A stretch of DNA of 15,223 nucleotides, taken from NCBI GenBank assembly GCA_964643885.1, contig CAZXUI010000097.1:1-15223 (forward strand), in the 5' to 3' direction. The translations under genes were made by a program, and so were the position numbers. A model generated the notes under the pieces. That model was not told the DNA's origin, did no database searches, and was given only the letters and a program-made list of their open reading frames with translations. Source of the DNA: CAADGL01 sp964643885 (GTDB taxonomy: Bacteria; Planctomycetota; Phycisphaerae; UBA1845; Fen-1342). Shown in pieces: positions 1-6,519 of this stretch (position 1 is its first letter; every line of letters starts with the position of its first letter).

Positions 1-554
1 CGAATCTGCGACGGGCTGACGTAGATGTCGTCCGGGCAGGGCAGGTAGTTGTATTCCGGGCTGCGAAGGAAGCCGAAGCCGTCCGGCAGGATCTCGAGCA
101 CGCCCTCGCCGTACAGCAGGCCGTCCTTGTTGATCCGCCGCTTGAGAATCTGGAAGATCAGGTCCTGCTTGGGCAGGCCGACGTATTCCTCGATCCCCTC
201 TTCCTTGGCGACCTCGTGCAGCTCGGCGACCGTCATCTTCTGAAGATCGGTGATGTGCAGATCGCCCCGCTTGACGCGCTCGTACTTCTCGTGCGTCTCG
301 CGGTCGATCGGCGAGCCCTCACCGCCCTCATCCGAACGGCGGCCGCCCGGGCGCGCGCGACGCTCGCCCGAATCCGCCAGGGCCTGCGCGGCCGCATCCT
401 CGGCTGCGTCGGCGCCCTCGACGAAGTTGGAGCGGCGGGAGTCGCGCTCATCACCCTCGCCGGGGTCGATCACGGACTCGCCTTCCTCGGGGATGCTGTC
501 GATCACGTCTTCCAGTTTTTTCTTTCCGCGGGAGCGGGCCGATGCCTTGGCCAT
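1..554 (-). CDS. rho: Transcription termination factor Rho, N-terminal part (cut by window edge)
   Basis: RNA-dependent ATPase that ends transcription. Only the first 184 codons are in the window; the ATPase core lies beyond base 1. Residues 1-100 form a charged, low-complexity extension rich in Glu, Asp and Arg. Residues 103-145 match the Rho N-terminal helical domain (DLQKMTVAELHEVAKEEGI, then LPKQDLIFQIL). The cold-shock-type RNA-binding domain begins near 147 with GEGVLEILPDGFGFLRS, including the RNP1-like DGFGFLR, and the last visible residues (CPDDIYVSPSQI) are typical of Rho. The ATG at 554 has GGAG seven bases upstream. The gene follows coaE on the same strand after 87 bp, a pairing I recall from planctomycetes, so co-transcription is plausible. 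An imperfectly known feature is the long acidic/basic N-terminal extension, which is common in Rho of high-GC bacteria. Identification is very secure. Confidence 0.95.
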   Translation of the reverse strand, partial: MAKASARSRGKKKLEDVIDSIPEEGESVIDPGEGDERDSRRSNFVEGADAAEDAAAQALADSGERRARPGGRRSDEGGEGSPIDRETHEKYERVKRGDLHITDLQKMTVAELHEVAKEEGIEEYVGLPKQDLIFQILKRRINKDGLLYGEGVLEILPDGFGFLRSPEYNYLPCPDDIYVSPSQI

Positions 555-641
555 TCCTGAGCTCCAAACTGACTCAAATGTGCGTTTCTGGTTTGTTTAC
601 TGCGGCCACCCATCCTGAGGAGGCCGTTGCGTGAATCCGGC

Positions 642-1265
642 TCAGCCGGACGATGCGTGACGGGAAACGATGTTCTCGAATACCCTGACCACTTGGGGGC
701 GGAGCTCCTCGCAGGAGCCCTCGTTGTCTATGACATAATCGCAGCGGGCACGCTTTTCGGCCGGCGGGAGCTGGGTCTGCTCTCGTCGCCGGAGTTCCCG
801 TTCGTCCCAGCCACGCGTCGACCGCAGACGCTCCAATCGGCGCGACTCACTCGCTTCCACGAATACGGTCCAATCACACAGCCGATCGAGGTTGCTTTCA
901 AACAGCAGCGGAGAGTCGAGAATGATGGCTCGTACGGCTGGGTCTTTTGCTCCTCGAAGGATCATAGCGGCCCGCCGGGCCGCAATCAAGGGATGCACCA
1001 GCCTTTCCAGACGCCCGCGGGCGGACGCGTCGGAGAACACCCGAGCAGCCAGGGCGGCCCGGTTCGGCCGCCCGTCCGGGCCGATCACCTCGTCGCCCCA
1101 CCAGCTTCGCAGCTCCGCCGCCACCTCAGGGGTGGCGAGAACCGCGTGATTCAGCCGGTCGGAATCGATCACCAGCGCGCCGAGCCGCTCGAACTCGTGC
1201 GCGACCGATGACTTGCCGGATCCGATGCCCCCGCACAGCCCTATGATCGGCTTGCTCCGGCTCAT
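642..1265 (-). CDS. coaE: Dephospho-CoA kinase
   Basis: Phosphorylates the 3'-hydroxyl of the ribose of dephospho-CoA with ATP, the last step of coenzyme A synthesis, in the cytoplasm. The 207-residue product has the normal family length. The P-loop GGIGSGKS is at residues 12-19 in the usual N-terminal context (IIGLCGGIGSGKS), followed by the FERLGALVIDSDRLNH segment and the substrate-site ILDSPLLFE motif. The C-terminal CDYVIDNEGS also fits CoaE. I prefer the ATG at 1265 because family members begin only a few residues before the P-loop. An in-frame ATG at 1310 would add 15 residues and has GAGG closer to it, so it cannot be excluded. rho follows on the same strand; a small CCGGC-TCA-GCCGG hairpin (637-649) spans the coaE stop codon and could act in the coaE-rho leader. 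Confidence 0.95.
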   Translation of the reverse strand: MSRSKPIIGLCGGIGSGKSSVAHEFERLGALVIDSDRLNHAVLATPEVAAELRSWWGDEVIGPDGRPNRAALAARVFSDASARGRLERLVHPLIAARRAAMILRGAKDPAVRAIILDSPLLFESNLDRLCDWTVFVEASESRRLERLRSTRGWDERELRRREQTQLPPAEKRARCDYVIDNEGSCEELRPQVVRVFENIVSRHASSG

Positions 1266-1430
1266 CGGCACAGCCCAATTCGCGGCCGCGGGAACGGATG
1301 CGCCAGGCATTGCGCCTCGGCGCCCCGGCCGACGGGCCGGCCGCTGTGCCGCCTGAGCGCGTCAGAACCGCCGATCGACCAGGCAGGCGAGGAACACCCC
1401 ACGCGGAAAGTCTCGGCTCGCCGCGGTGAC

Positions 1431-1458
1431 TTGTCAATGGCGCCCGCGGCTGTACAGT
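1431..1458 (+). promoter_or_regulatory. Candidate sigma70-like promoter for the B12/GTPase fusion gene
   Basis: TTGTCA (1431-1436) and TACAGT (1453-1458) are separated by 16 bp and lie about 60 bp before the ATG at 1520. The same bases read on the minus strand give a perfect TTGACA (1432-1437) with a weak -10 (GAGACT, 1409-1414) 17 bp away, pointing toward coaE. The two divergent genes may therefore share overlapping -35 elements. This is inferred from consensus matching only. Confidence 0.4.
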
Positions 1459-1519
1459 GGGGCTGAAAACCGTGTGTCCGTCACACGTTCCCGACCCCGC
1501 TGAGCCCTCAGGAAGCCGC

Positions 1520-2632
1520 ATGCCGCGACCTGTCCGCGTCCTAATCTCCAAGATCGGCCTCGACGGCCACGACCGTGGGGCCAAGCTGATCGTCCGAAAC
1601 CTCCGCGACGCCGGGATGGAGGTCATCTATACCGGGCTGTGGCAGACGCCGGCCGCGACCGTTCACGCGGCCGTTCAGGAAGACGTAGACGTCGTGGGCG
1701 TCAGCCTCCTGTCGGCGGCTCACCTGACGATCATGCCGGAGGTCATTCGGCTGATCCGCGAGGCCGGTCTGCCTGAGTTGCCCATCGTCGTCGGCGGGAT
1801 CATTCCTGAAGAGGATAAGCCGCGGCTGGAGCAGGCGGGCTGTCGCGCGGTCTACACGCCCGGCACGCCGATGAACCGGATCATCGAGTCCGTCAAGGAA
1901 TTGGCGGCGGGACTGCGTGCGGCCCGCGAGGCCGAGGCTGGGCGTCCGGAAGTGTCTACTCCAAAAGGACTTGCGCGGGCGATCACGTGGGCCGTAACGG
2001 GCCGGATCGGTGAGCTGGGCGAACTGCCTGCGGCGTCGCGGCCGACCTGCACGGTCGGCATCACCGGGGCGCCGGGCGTGGGCAAGAGCACCTTCATCGG
2101 GAAGCTCGCCCGCGGACTGCGGCAGCGCGGCCACCGCGTCGGCGTGATCGCCGTCGACCCGACGAGCCCGATCACCGGCGGCTCGCTGCTGGGCGACCGG
2201 CTGCGAATGATGCACGGCGAGCCGGACCACGATCTGTTCGTGCGCAGCCTTTCATCGTCCGGCGAGGGGGGCGGTGTGGCGCCGCGCACGGCCGACGTGG
2301 CCCGGCTGATGCTCGCGGCCGGGTATGACATCGTGCTGATCGAGACGGTGGGTGCGGGGCAGAACGATGTCACGGTCCGGAATGTGACCCAGGCGGTGCT
2401 GCTTCTGCTCATGCCGGGGGCCGGCGACGCGGTGCAGTTTACCAAGGCGGGGATCGTCGAGATCGCCAGCGGGTTCGTGGTCAACAAGGCCGATCTGCCG
2501 GGAGCCGACACGACCATTCGCGAGCTGCGCGAGTCGCTGGGCGACGACCGGCCGGTCTGGTCTGTCAGCGCGCTGCGGGGCGAAGGGATCGAGCCGATCC
2601 ACGAGTGGATCGAGGGCAAGCTCTCATCCTAG
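1520..2632 (+). CDS. Cobalamin-binding domain fused to MeaB/ArgK-type GTPase
   Basis: A 370-residue two-domain protein. Residues 4-133 are a B12-binding domain of the methylmalonyl-CoA mutase small-subunit/C-terminal type: D15-x-H17-x-x-G20 supplies the lower axial histidine, with S62-x-L64 and G92-G93 completing the signature. After a linker, residues 150-370 are a MeaB/ArgK G3E-family GTPase, the chaperone that guards cobalamin loading of acyl-CoA mutases. It has Walker A GAPGVGKS (183-190), AVDPTSP and GGSLLGDRLRM (211-230), ETVGAGQ (275-281), PGAGD (299-303), NKAD (322-325) and SA (350-351). The protein stops soon after the last G motif and lacks the C-terminal dimerisation arm of stand-alone MeaB. 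The ATG at 1520 is chosen for AGGA seven bases upstream and because the B12 fold begins at once; an upstream ATG at 1457 adds 21 unlikely residues. IcmF is a related fusion but also carries the mutase barrel, absent here. Confidence 0.88.
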   Translation: MPRPVRVLISKIGLDGHDRGAKLIVRNLRDAGMEVIYTGLWQTPAATVHAAVQEDVDVVGVSLLSAAHLTIMPEVIRLIREAGLPELPIVVGGIIPEEDKPRLEQAGCRAVYTPGTPMNRIIESVKELAAGLRAAREAEAGRPEVSTPKGLARAITWAVTGRIGELGELPAASRPTCTVGITGAPGVGKSTFIGKLARGLRQRGHRVGVIAVDPTSPITGGSLLGDRLRMMHGEPDHDLFVRSLSSSGEGGGVAPRTADVARLMLAAGYDIVLIETVGAGQNDVTVRNVTQAVLLLLMPGAGDAVQFTKAGIVEIASGFVVNKADLPGADTTIRELRESLGDDRPVWSVSALRGEGIEPIHEWIEGKLSS

Positions 2633-2786
2633 CCGCCTGCCAGGCAGATGGCTCACAACCCGCCGCGCCAGCCTGCAATCAGCACTTGCTGCGCCGGGCT
2701 GCGATCGGAACCCGTCGCTCCAAGCGGCAGGTCGTTGCGTGCCTTGCGGGTCGGGCACACGGACGCGGACTGAGGGTAGGTTGCGT

Positions 2787-2805
2787 GCGAGACGCCCGGG
2801 CTCGC
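2787..2805. terminator. Candidate stem-loop after the fusion GTPase gene
   Basis: GCGAG (2787-2791) pairs with CTCGC (2801-2805) around a 9-nt loop. It has no T-tract. Read on the minus strand it contains GGGCGTCTCGC, identical to the core of the hairpin repeats at 10774 and 12522, so it may instead be a diverged copy of that repeat. The role is uncertain. Confidence 0.2.
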
Positions 2806-2870
2806 CACAGCGGCGCGATTCGTTCACAGGCTCTGACGCCCGCGCTCCCCGTGTGGTGGGACTATTGACC

Positions 2871-2888
2871 CGCAGCACCAGTGCTGCG
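2871..2888. terminator. Candidate bidirectional hairpin between convergent genes
   Basis: CGCAGCA (2871-2877) and TGCTGCG (2882-2888) form a perfect 7-bp stem with a 4-nt loop. It lies seven bases from the mog stop codon and within the 262-bp gap that separates that gene from the convergent GTPase gene. Neither strand has a T-run, so it would be a processing or blocking hairpin rather than a classic intrinsic terminator. I see no gene in the rest of 2633-2894. Confidence 0.3.
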
Positions 2889-2894
2889 CTGCGA

Positions 2895-3380
2895 TCAAGG
2901 CGCCTCGTGCTTGTCGTCGCCGCGCAGGCAGTCGCACGCGTGCCGAATCGCGGCCGAAAGCCACTCCAGGCACTCGCGCGCCGCCCGCGGCGAGCCGGGC
3001 ACCCAGACCAGCAACGTCGAGCCCGACAGGCCCGCCCCACCGCGTGAGAGAATCGACGTCGGCAATCGGTCGAACGCCCGCAGGCGCATCACTTCGCCGA
3101 AACCCGGCAGGGGCTTGTCGATCAGCGGCGCCAAGGCCTCCGGCGTCACGTCGCGCGGGGAGATGCCCGTGCCGCCGGTCAGCAGCATCAGATTGCAGCG
3201 GCCGCGCCAGCCCTCAGCGACGGCGCGAATCCGCTCGACTTCATCGGGGACGATTTCGCGATGGACGAGCACCGCGTCGAGGTCGGCCAGCGCCTCGACG
3301 ATGGCCGGCCCGCTACGGTCCGGCGCCTCGCCGCGCGAGCAGCGATCGGACACCGTGATGACGACGGCGCGGTTGGACAT
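2895..3380 (-). CDS. mog: Molybdenum cofactor biosynthesis protein, MogA/MoaB family
   Basis: Molybdopterin adenylyltransferase-type protein: activates molybdopterin with ATP to the adenylylated form before molybdate insertion, in the cytoplasm. The 161-residue product matches the MoaB/Mog single-domain length. It starts with AVVITVSDRCSRGEAPDRSG, the usual first strand and loop. The signature TGGTGISPRDVTPEA covers residues 68-82 with D77 at the active site. PGFGEVMR (92-99), SRGGAG (112-117) and VPGSPRAA (127-134) follow, and the C-terminus IRHACDCLRGDDKH is typical of the Mog branch. The ATG at 3380 lies 35 bp after the stop of the selenoprotein gene on the same strand, so the two are probably one transcript. 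No strong Shine-Dalgarno sequence is visible. The choice between Mog (adenylyltransferase) and MoaB naming cannot be settled from sequence alone. Confidence 0.9.
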   Translation of the reverse strand: MSNRAVVITVSDRCSRGEAPDRSGPAIVEALADLDAVLVHREIVPDEVERIRAVAEGWRGRCNLMLLTGGTGISPRDVTPEALAPLIDKPLPGFGEVMRLRAFDRLPTSILSRGGAGLSGSTLLVWVPGSPRAARECLEWLSAAIRHACDCLRGDDKHEAP

Positions 3381-3415
3381 GCTGGCTGCTCAGGCCGATC
3401 GCCGCCGCTCCCGAC

Positions 3416-4510
3416 TCAGGGCGAAGAGCGAGGCTTGGCCGCCTGCTCCTCCTTCAGCTTCTCGGCCAGCAATTGCTCGAGCCCGCCGCCCGGACCGCCC
3501 TTGACGATGTTGCCCTCCGGATCGATCAGCACCATCGTCGGGTACGCCCGCACGCCCCAGTTCCTGAGCGTCTGGCCGGTCGCGTCGAGCAGAATCGGGA
3601 ACGGCAGCTTGCGCCCGCCCCAGACGTCGCGCTCGATCGGCGCGAGCCGCGCATCGAGCTCCTCGAAGGTCTTGGCCCGCGTGTCGTGGAACGTCAAGAT
3701 CACAAACCGGTCGGCGTAGTCCTTGTACTCTTCCTGGAACTTCATCAGATGCGGCAAACTGCCGCGCGTGCAGGGCCCTCACCAGAAGCCCCAGAACTCC
3801 AGCAGAACCCACTTGCCCTTGAAATCCAAGAGCTGCACGTTCTTGGGCACGCCGCGGGCGTCGGTGATGTTCCACGCCGGCGGCGTCGTGCCGGTGTTCT
3901 CCGCGATGACGCTCGGCCGAAGCTGAATCCGGTCCAGCCGCAGGCTGAGCTGCTTGTCATTGAGCACGAGCCGCTCGCGATGCCGCTCCGCGCCCTCGGC
4001 CGAAATCCAGAGGTCATACGTTCCGGCCGGGAGCTTCAAGACGACCGTGCGCTCCGGCCGCGCGGCTCGCAGGAAGTTGAGCTGCCCCGGCTGGGCGAGC
4101 AGTTCGTAGCCGAGGTTCTTGGGCTTGCCGCTGAGCTTCTCATCATCGACCACGACGCGCACGCTCGTAAGCTTGCTGGCCTTGATCTCCAGGTCGGTGG
4201 ACTTGGCCGGCTCGACGATGACCAGCCCGCCGCGCTGCTGGGGCTTGTCAAGAGCCATCAGCACCACAGGCCGCTCGTCGGGAACCGGCAAGGTGCCGTC
4301 GAAGCGGCCTTCGCGGTCGGTCGTCAGCGCGAACTTCGCCTCCAGCCGCGTCTTCTCCATCGTCCAGAAGGCCGCGACCGTCGCGTTTCGCACGGGCTTG
4401 CCGCGGGCGTCGACCACGCGGCCGGAGAAACGCCGATCCTCGGCCGACGCCGGCGACAGCAGCACGACGGCGGCGGCCAGAGCAAACAGACTGCGTGCGA
4501 GTGGTTTCAT
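3416..4510 (-). CDS. Secreted TlpA/thioredoxin-like protein with selenocysteine (UxxC) in the active site
   Basis: Thiol-disulfide oxidoreductase of the TlpA/ResA type, 364 residues if the TGA at 3779-3781 is read as selenocysteine (residue 244). Residues 1-23 (MKPLARSLFALAAAVVLLSP then ASA) are a signal peptide. Residues about 27-110 resemble a carboxypeptidase-regulatory/CnaB-like beta domain (SGRVVDARGKPVRNATVAAF, DREGRFDG). The thioredoxin fold starts near 225: FKGKWVLLEFWGFW, then the TGA, then GPCTRGSLPHL, giving W-U-G-P-C where relatives have W-C-G-P-C. Downstream the frame stays intact, with VILTFHD, the cis-proline motif AYPTMVLIDPEG and a normal C-terminus. A SECIS-like hairpin follows the TGA. 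The ATG at 4510 is chosen by the signal peptide; 4522 is an alternative. Without Sec the gene would be a truncated protein plus a fragment. A nonsense mutation or sequencing error is the main alternative. The mog gene follows at 35 bp. Confidence 0.85.
3751..3781 (-). promoter_or_regulatory. UGA(Sec) codon with bacterial SECIS-like hairpin
   Basis: The in-frame TGA is at 3779-3781. Counting its U as 1, GCGGC (17-21) pairs perfectly with GCCGC (27-31) around the loop AGUUU (22-26). G23 and U24 fall in the apical loop, the same positions as the essential G23/U24 of the E. coli fdhF SECIS, which binds SelB. Known bSECIS rules (an apical loop shortly after the UGA with a G in its first two bases) are satisfied. 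The hairpin is inside the coding sequence, as expected for bacteria. Confidence 0.78.
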
Positions 4511-4596
4511 GCGTGGCCCCATGATCCGATTCGGTGGATTGGCCCGGCCGGCATCGCGATCGGCACGGGTCCCGAGGGTCGCTCTCGACCGGATCC

Positions 4597-4626
4597 ATCC
4601 TAGCGGTTGCCCCGCCGCGGGGTCAA
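4597..4626 (-). promoter_or_regulatory. Candidate promoter for the selenoprotein-mog operon
   Basis: On the minus strand TTGACC (4621-4626) and TAGGAT (4597-4602) are 18 bp apart, five and four matches to the sigma70 consensus. Transcription would start near 4590, leaving a leader of about 80 nt before the ATG at 4510. Confidence 0.42.
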
Positions 4627-4675
4627 TCGCAAAGCTTACCGCTGCGGCCGCGGCGCGGAGACTGGCGAGGAGGCG

Positions 4676-4704
4676 TTGACACTCGCGCGACGGCTCTCGA
4701 CAGT
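4676..4704 (+). promoter_or_regulatory. Candidate promoter for the oxidoreductase-tadA operon
   Basis: A perfect TTGACA (4676-4681) is followed 17 bp later by a weak -10, GACAGT (4699-4704). It lies about 110 bp before the ATG at 4815. The leader between them can fold GGTGCG (4742-4747) with CGCACC (4760-4765), and CCCA (4793-4796) with TGGG (4801-4804); the second hairpin covers part of the Shine-Dalgarno GGGAG at 4802-4806. Confidence 0.33.
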
Positions 4705-4814
4705 ACCCGCTGGGGCCACTCACGGGAGCGACGGCAGGGCTGGTGCGAGAATACTTTCGCGCACCCTCGGGGCTCTCGAGAATACGCGTGGACCCACACG
4801 TGGGAGCGGCGGCG

Positions 4815-5822
4815 ATGAAGGCATACAGCTTGGCACAATTCGGGCTGGAGAATCTTCGCCTGGAGCAGCGCGACGAGCCGGTGGCCGGGCCGGGCCAGGT
4901 CGTCCTCGACGTGCGCGCCTTGACGCTCAACTACCGCGACCTGCTGGTGATCCGCGGGCACTACAACCCGCGTCTGCGGCTTCCGGCTGTGCCGATCAGC
5001 GACGCGGCGGGTGTCGTGCAGGCGGTGGGTCCGGATGTGCGCGACGTTCGCCCGGGCGACTCGGTCGTGACGCACTTCGTGCCCGCGTGGCGGGACGGCC
5101 GCTTCTCGGCCGAGTATCTGCCGTCGACCCTGGGCACGCCCGGGCCGGGCCTGGCGGCGGAGCGTGTGGCGCTGCCGGCGGCGGCGGTGCGACCGCTGCC
5201 CGAGGGCTATGACTTCGCGGCGGGAGCGGCGCTGCCGATCGCGGCGCTGACGGCCTGGAACGCGGCGGTGGTGCAGGGCGGCCTGGAGCGCGACCAGACG
5301 CTGCTGACGCTGGGGACGGGCGGGGTGTCGATCTTCGCCTTGCAGATCGGCAAGGCGATCGGGGCGCGCGTGATCATCACGAGCAGCAGCGACGAGAAGC
5401 TTACCCGGGCCCGTGAGCTGGGCGCGGACGAGACGATCAACTATCGCGCTGCGCCCGAGTGGGAGAAGCGCGTGCTCGAGCTGACGGGCGGCGTCGGCGC
5501 GGATGTGACCGTCGAGACGGTTGGCGGCGGCACGCTCAATCAGTCGCTGATCGCGACGCGTGCCGGCGGTACGGTCGCGCTGCTCGGCGCGCTCACCGGG
5601 CTCGAAGCGAGGATCAACGCCGGCCTGATCCTGATGAAGCACCTGCGCGTCGCCGGAATCCTGGTCGGTTCGCGGCGGATGTTCGACGACATGGTGCGCT
5701 TCTTCGAGCAGCACCGCATCCGCCCGGTGATCGATCTGACGTTCCCGTTCGAGCAGCTTCCGGACGCGCTGCGGGCGATGGAGGCCGGCCGGCACTTCGG
5801 CAAGATCGCGGTGGTGCGATGA
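4815..5822 (+). CDS. Zinc-independent MDR-family NAD(P)H oxidoreductase (quinone reductase-like)
   Basis: Medium-chain dehydrogenase/reductase of 335 residues, cytoplasmic. The N-terminal GroES-like domain has the typical PGQVVLDVRALTLNYRDLLVIRG segment (26-48), with NYRD where zinc alcohol dehydrogenases carry the catalytic Cys, and no structural-zinc cysteines, so it belongs with the quinone oxidoreductase-like branch. GDSVV (81-85) and the Rossmann motif GTGGVS (167-172) are present; serines at 190-192 after the second strand suggest NADP(H), an inference. TVETVGGGTL and the C-terminal ALRAMEAGRHFGKIAVVR are usual for the family. The substrate cannot be told from sequence. The ATG at 4815 is chosen for GGGAG eight bases upstream; an upstream ATG at 4743 would add 24 implausible residues. 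The stop overlaps the tadA start as ATGA, so the two are translationally coupled. Confidence 0.88.
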   Translation: MKAYSLAQFGLENLRLEQRDEPVAGPGQVVLDVRALTLNYRDLLVIRGHYNPRLRLPAVPISDAAGVVQAVGPDVRDVRPGDSVVTHFVPAWRDGRFSAEYLPSTLGTPGPGLAAERVALPAAAVRPLPEGYDFAAGAALPIAALTAWNAAVVQGGLERDQTLLTLGTGGVSIFALQIGKAIGARVIITSSSDEKLTRARELGADETINYRAAPEWEKRVLELTGGVGADVTVETVGGGTLNQSLIATRAGGTVALLGALTGLEARINAGLILMKHLRVAGILVGSRRMFDDMVRFFEQHRIRPVIDLTFPFEQLPDALRAMEAGRHFGKIAVVR

Positions 5823-6301
5823 TCGACCCGCTGCCGGAGGAGATCGATCAGCGGTTCATGCGCGAGGCCCTGAAGATGGCCGAGCGGGCACTCGATTCGG
5901 AGGACGTGCCCGTCGGCGCGGTGGTCGTGCAGGACATGCACGTGATCGGCCGCGGCTGCAATCAGCGCGAGCTGCTCCAGGACCCGACGGCACACGCGGA
6001 GATCATCGCCATCACGGCCGCGGCGCAGGCGGTCGGCCACTGGCGGCTCGAAGAGTGCACGCTCTATGTCACGCTCGAGCCGTGCGCGATGTGTGCCGGC
6101 GCGATCGTGCTGGCGCGGATACCGCGGCTGGTGTTCGGGGCGTGGGACCCGAAGGCGGGCGCGTGCGGGTCGCTGTATCGGATCACCGAGGACGAGCGTC
6201 TCAATCATCGGGCCGAGACGGTCGGCGGCGTGCTGGCGGGTCCGTGTGCGGAGCTGTTGCGGGAGTTCTTCCGCCGCCGCCGCGAGGCGGGCGAGAAGTA
6301 A
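5819..6301 (+). CDS. tadA: tRNA adenosine(34) deaminase
   Basis: Converts the wobble adenosine of tRNA-Arg(ACG) to inosine, a zinc-dependent hydrolytic deamination in the cytoplasm. The 160-residue product is the normal length. The cytidine-deaminase fold signature is complete: H59-A-E61 supplies one zinc ligand and the proton-shuttling glutamate, and P88-C89-A-M-C92 supplies the other two ligands. The N-terminal FMREALKMAERA and VPVGAVVVQD, and the WDPKAGACGSLY segment, match TadA rather than guanine or cytosine deaminases. The start codon is set by the ATGA overlap with the oxidoreductase gene (ATG 5819-5821, TGA 5820-5822), which places the family's N-terminal helix immediately after it. 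Longer in-frame readings back to 5459 run out of frame through the oxidoreductase and are not real. Confidence 0.95.
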   Translation: MIDPLPEEIDQRFMREALKMAERALDSEDVPVGAVVVQDMHVIGRGCNQRELLQDPTAHAEIIAITAAAQAVGHWRLEECTLYVTLEPCAMCAGAIVLARIPRLVFGAWDPKAGACGSLYRITEDERLNHRAETVGGVLAGPCAELLREFFRRRREAGEK

Positions 6302-6334
6302 GGGGGCGCCGATCCGAGCCATCACGGCCGCGCT

Positions 6335-6355
6335 GTCCGATGCGCGCGGTCGGAC
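6335..6355 (+). terminator. Candidate terminator hairpin after tadA
   Basis: GTCCGA (6335-6340) pairs with TCGGAC (6350-6355) around a 9-nt loop, 33 bp after the tadA stop. No T-tract follows, so it would need Rho or act as a 3' stabilising hairpin. Confidence 0.3.
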
Positions 6356-6482
6356 CGTGAGTGTGCACGGCGCCGCCCGTATGAGGGATTCGAGCCGCGC
6401 GGGTGGGAACCGAGCCGCGCACCTCGGCCCGCGAGCATCCCGCCCGCAATCCGCTCCGATCCGACCCCGCCGAGTGACCTGC

Positions 6483-6496
6483 TCACCGGCCGGTGA
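6483..6496. terminator. Perfect 14-bp palindrome between convergent genes
   Basis: TCACCGGCCGGTGA is self-complementary and can fold as a 5-bp stem with a 4-nt loop on either strand. It is 24 bp after the herA-like stop, between two convergent genes, a position that suits a shared 3' hairpin. I see no gene in 6302-6519. Confidence 0.3.
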
Positions 6497-6519
6497 TTCA
6501 GTGTCCCGGACGGGCGCCA

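Noticed and set aside
3779..3781. Reading the selenoprotein gene as a pseudogene or as two separate genes
   Set aside because: Frame, length and all thioredoxin motifs continue on both sides of a single TGA that sits exactly at the catalytic Cys codon, and a well-placed SECIS-like hairpin follows. A sequencing error remains possible but less likely.
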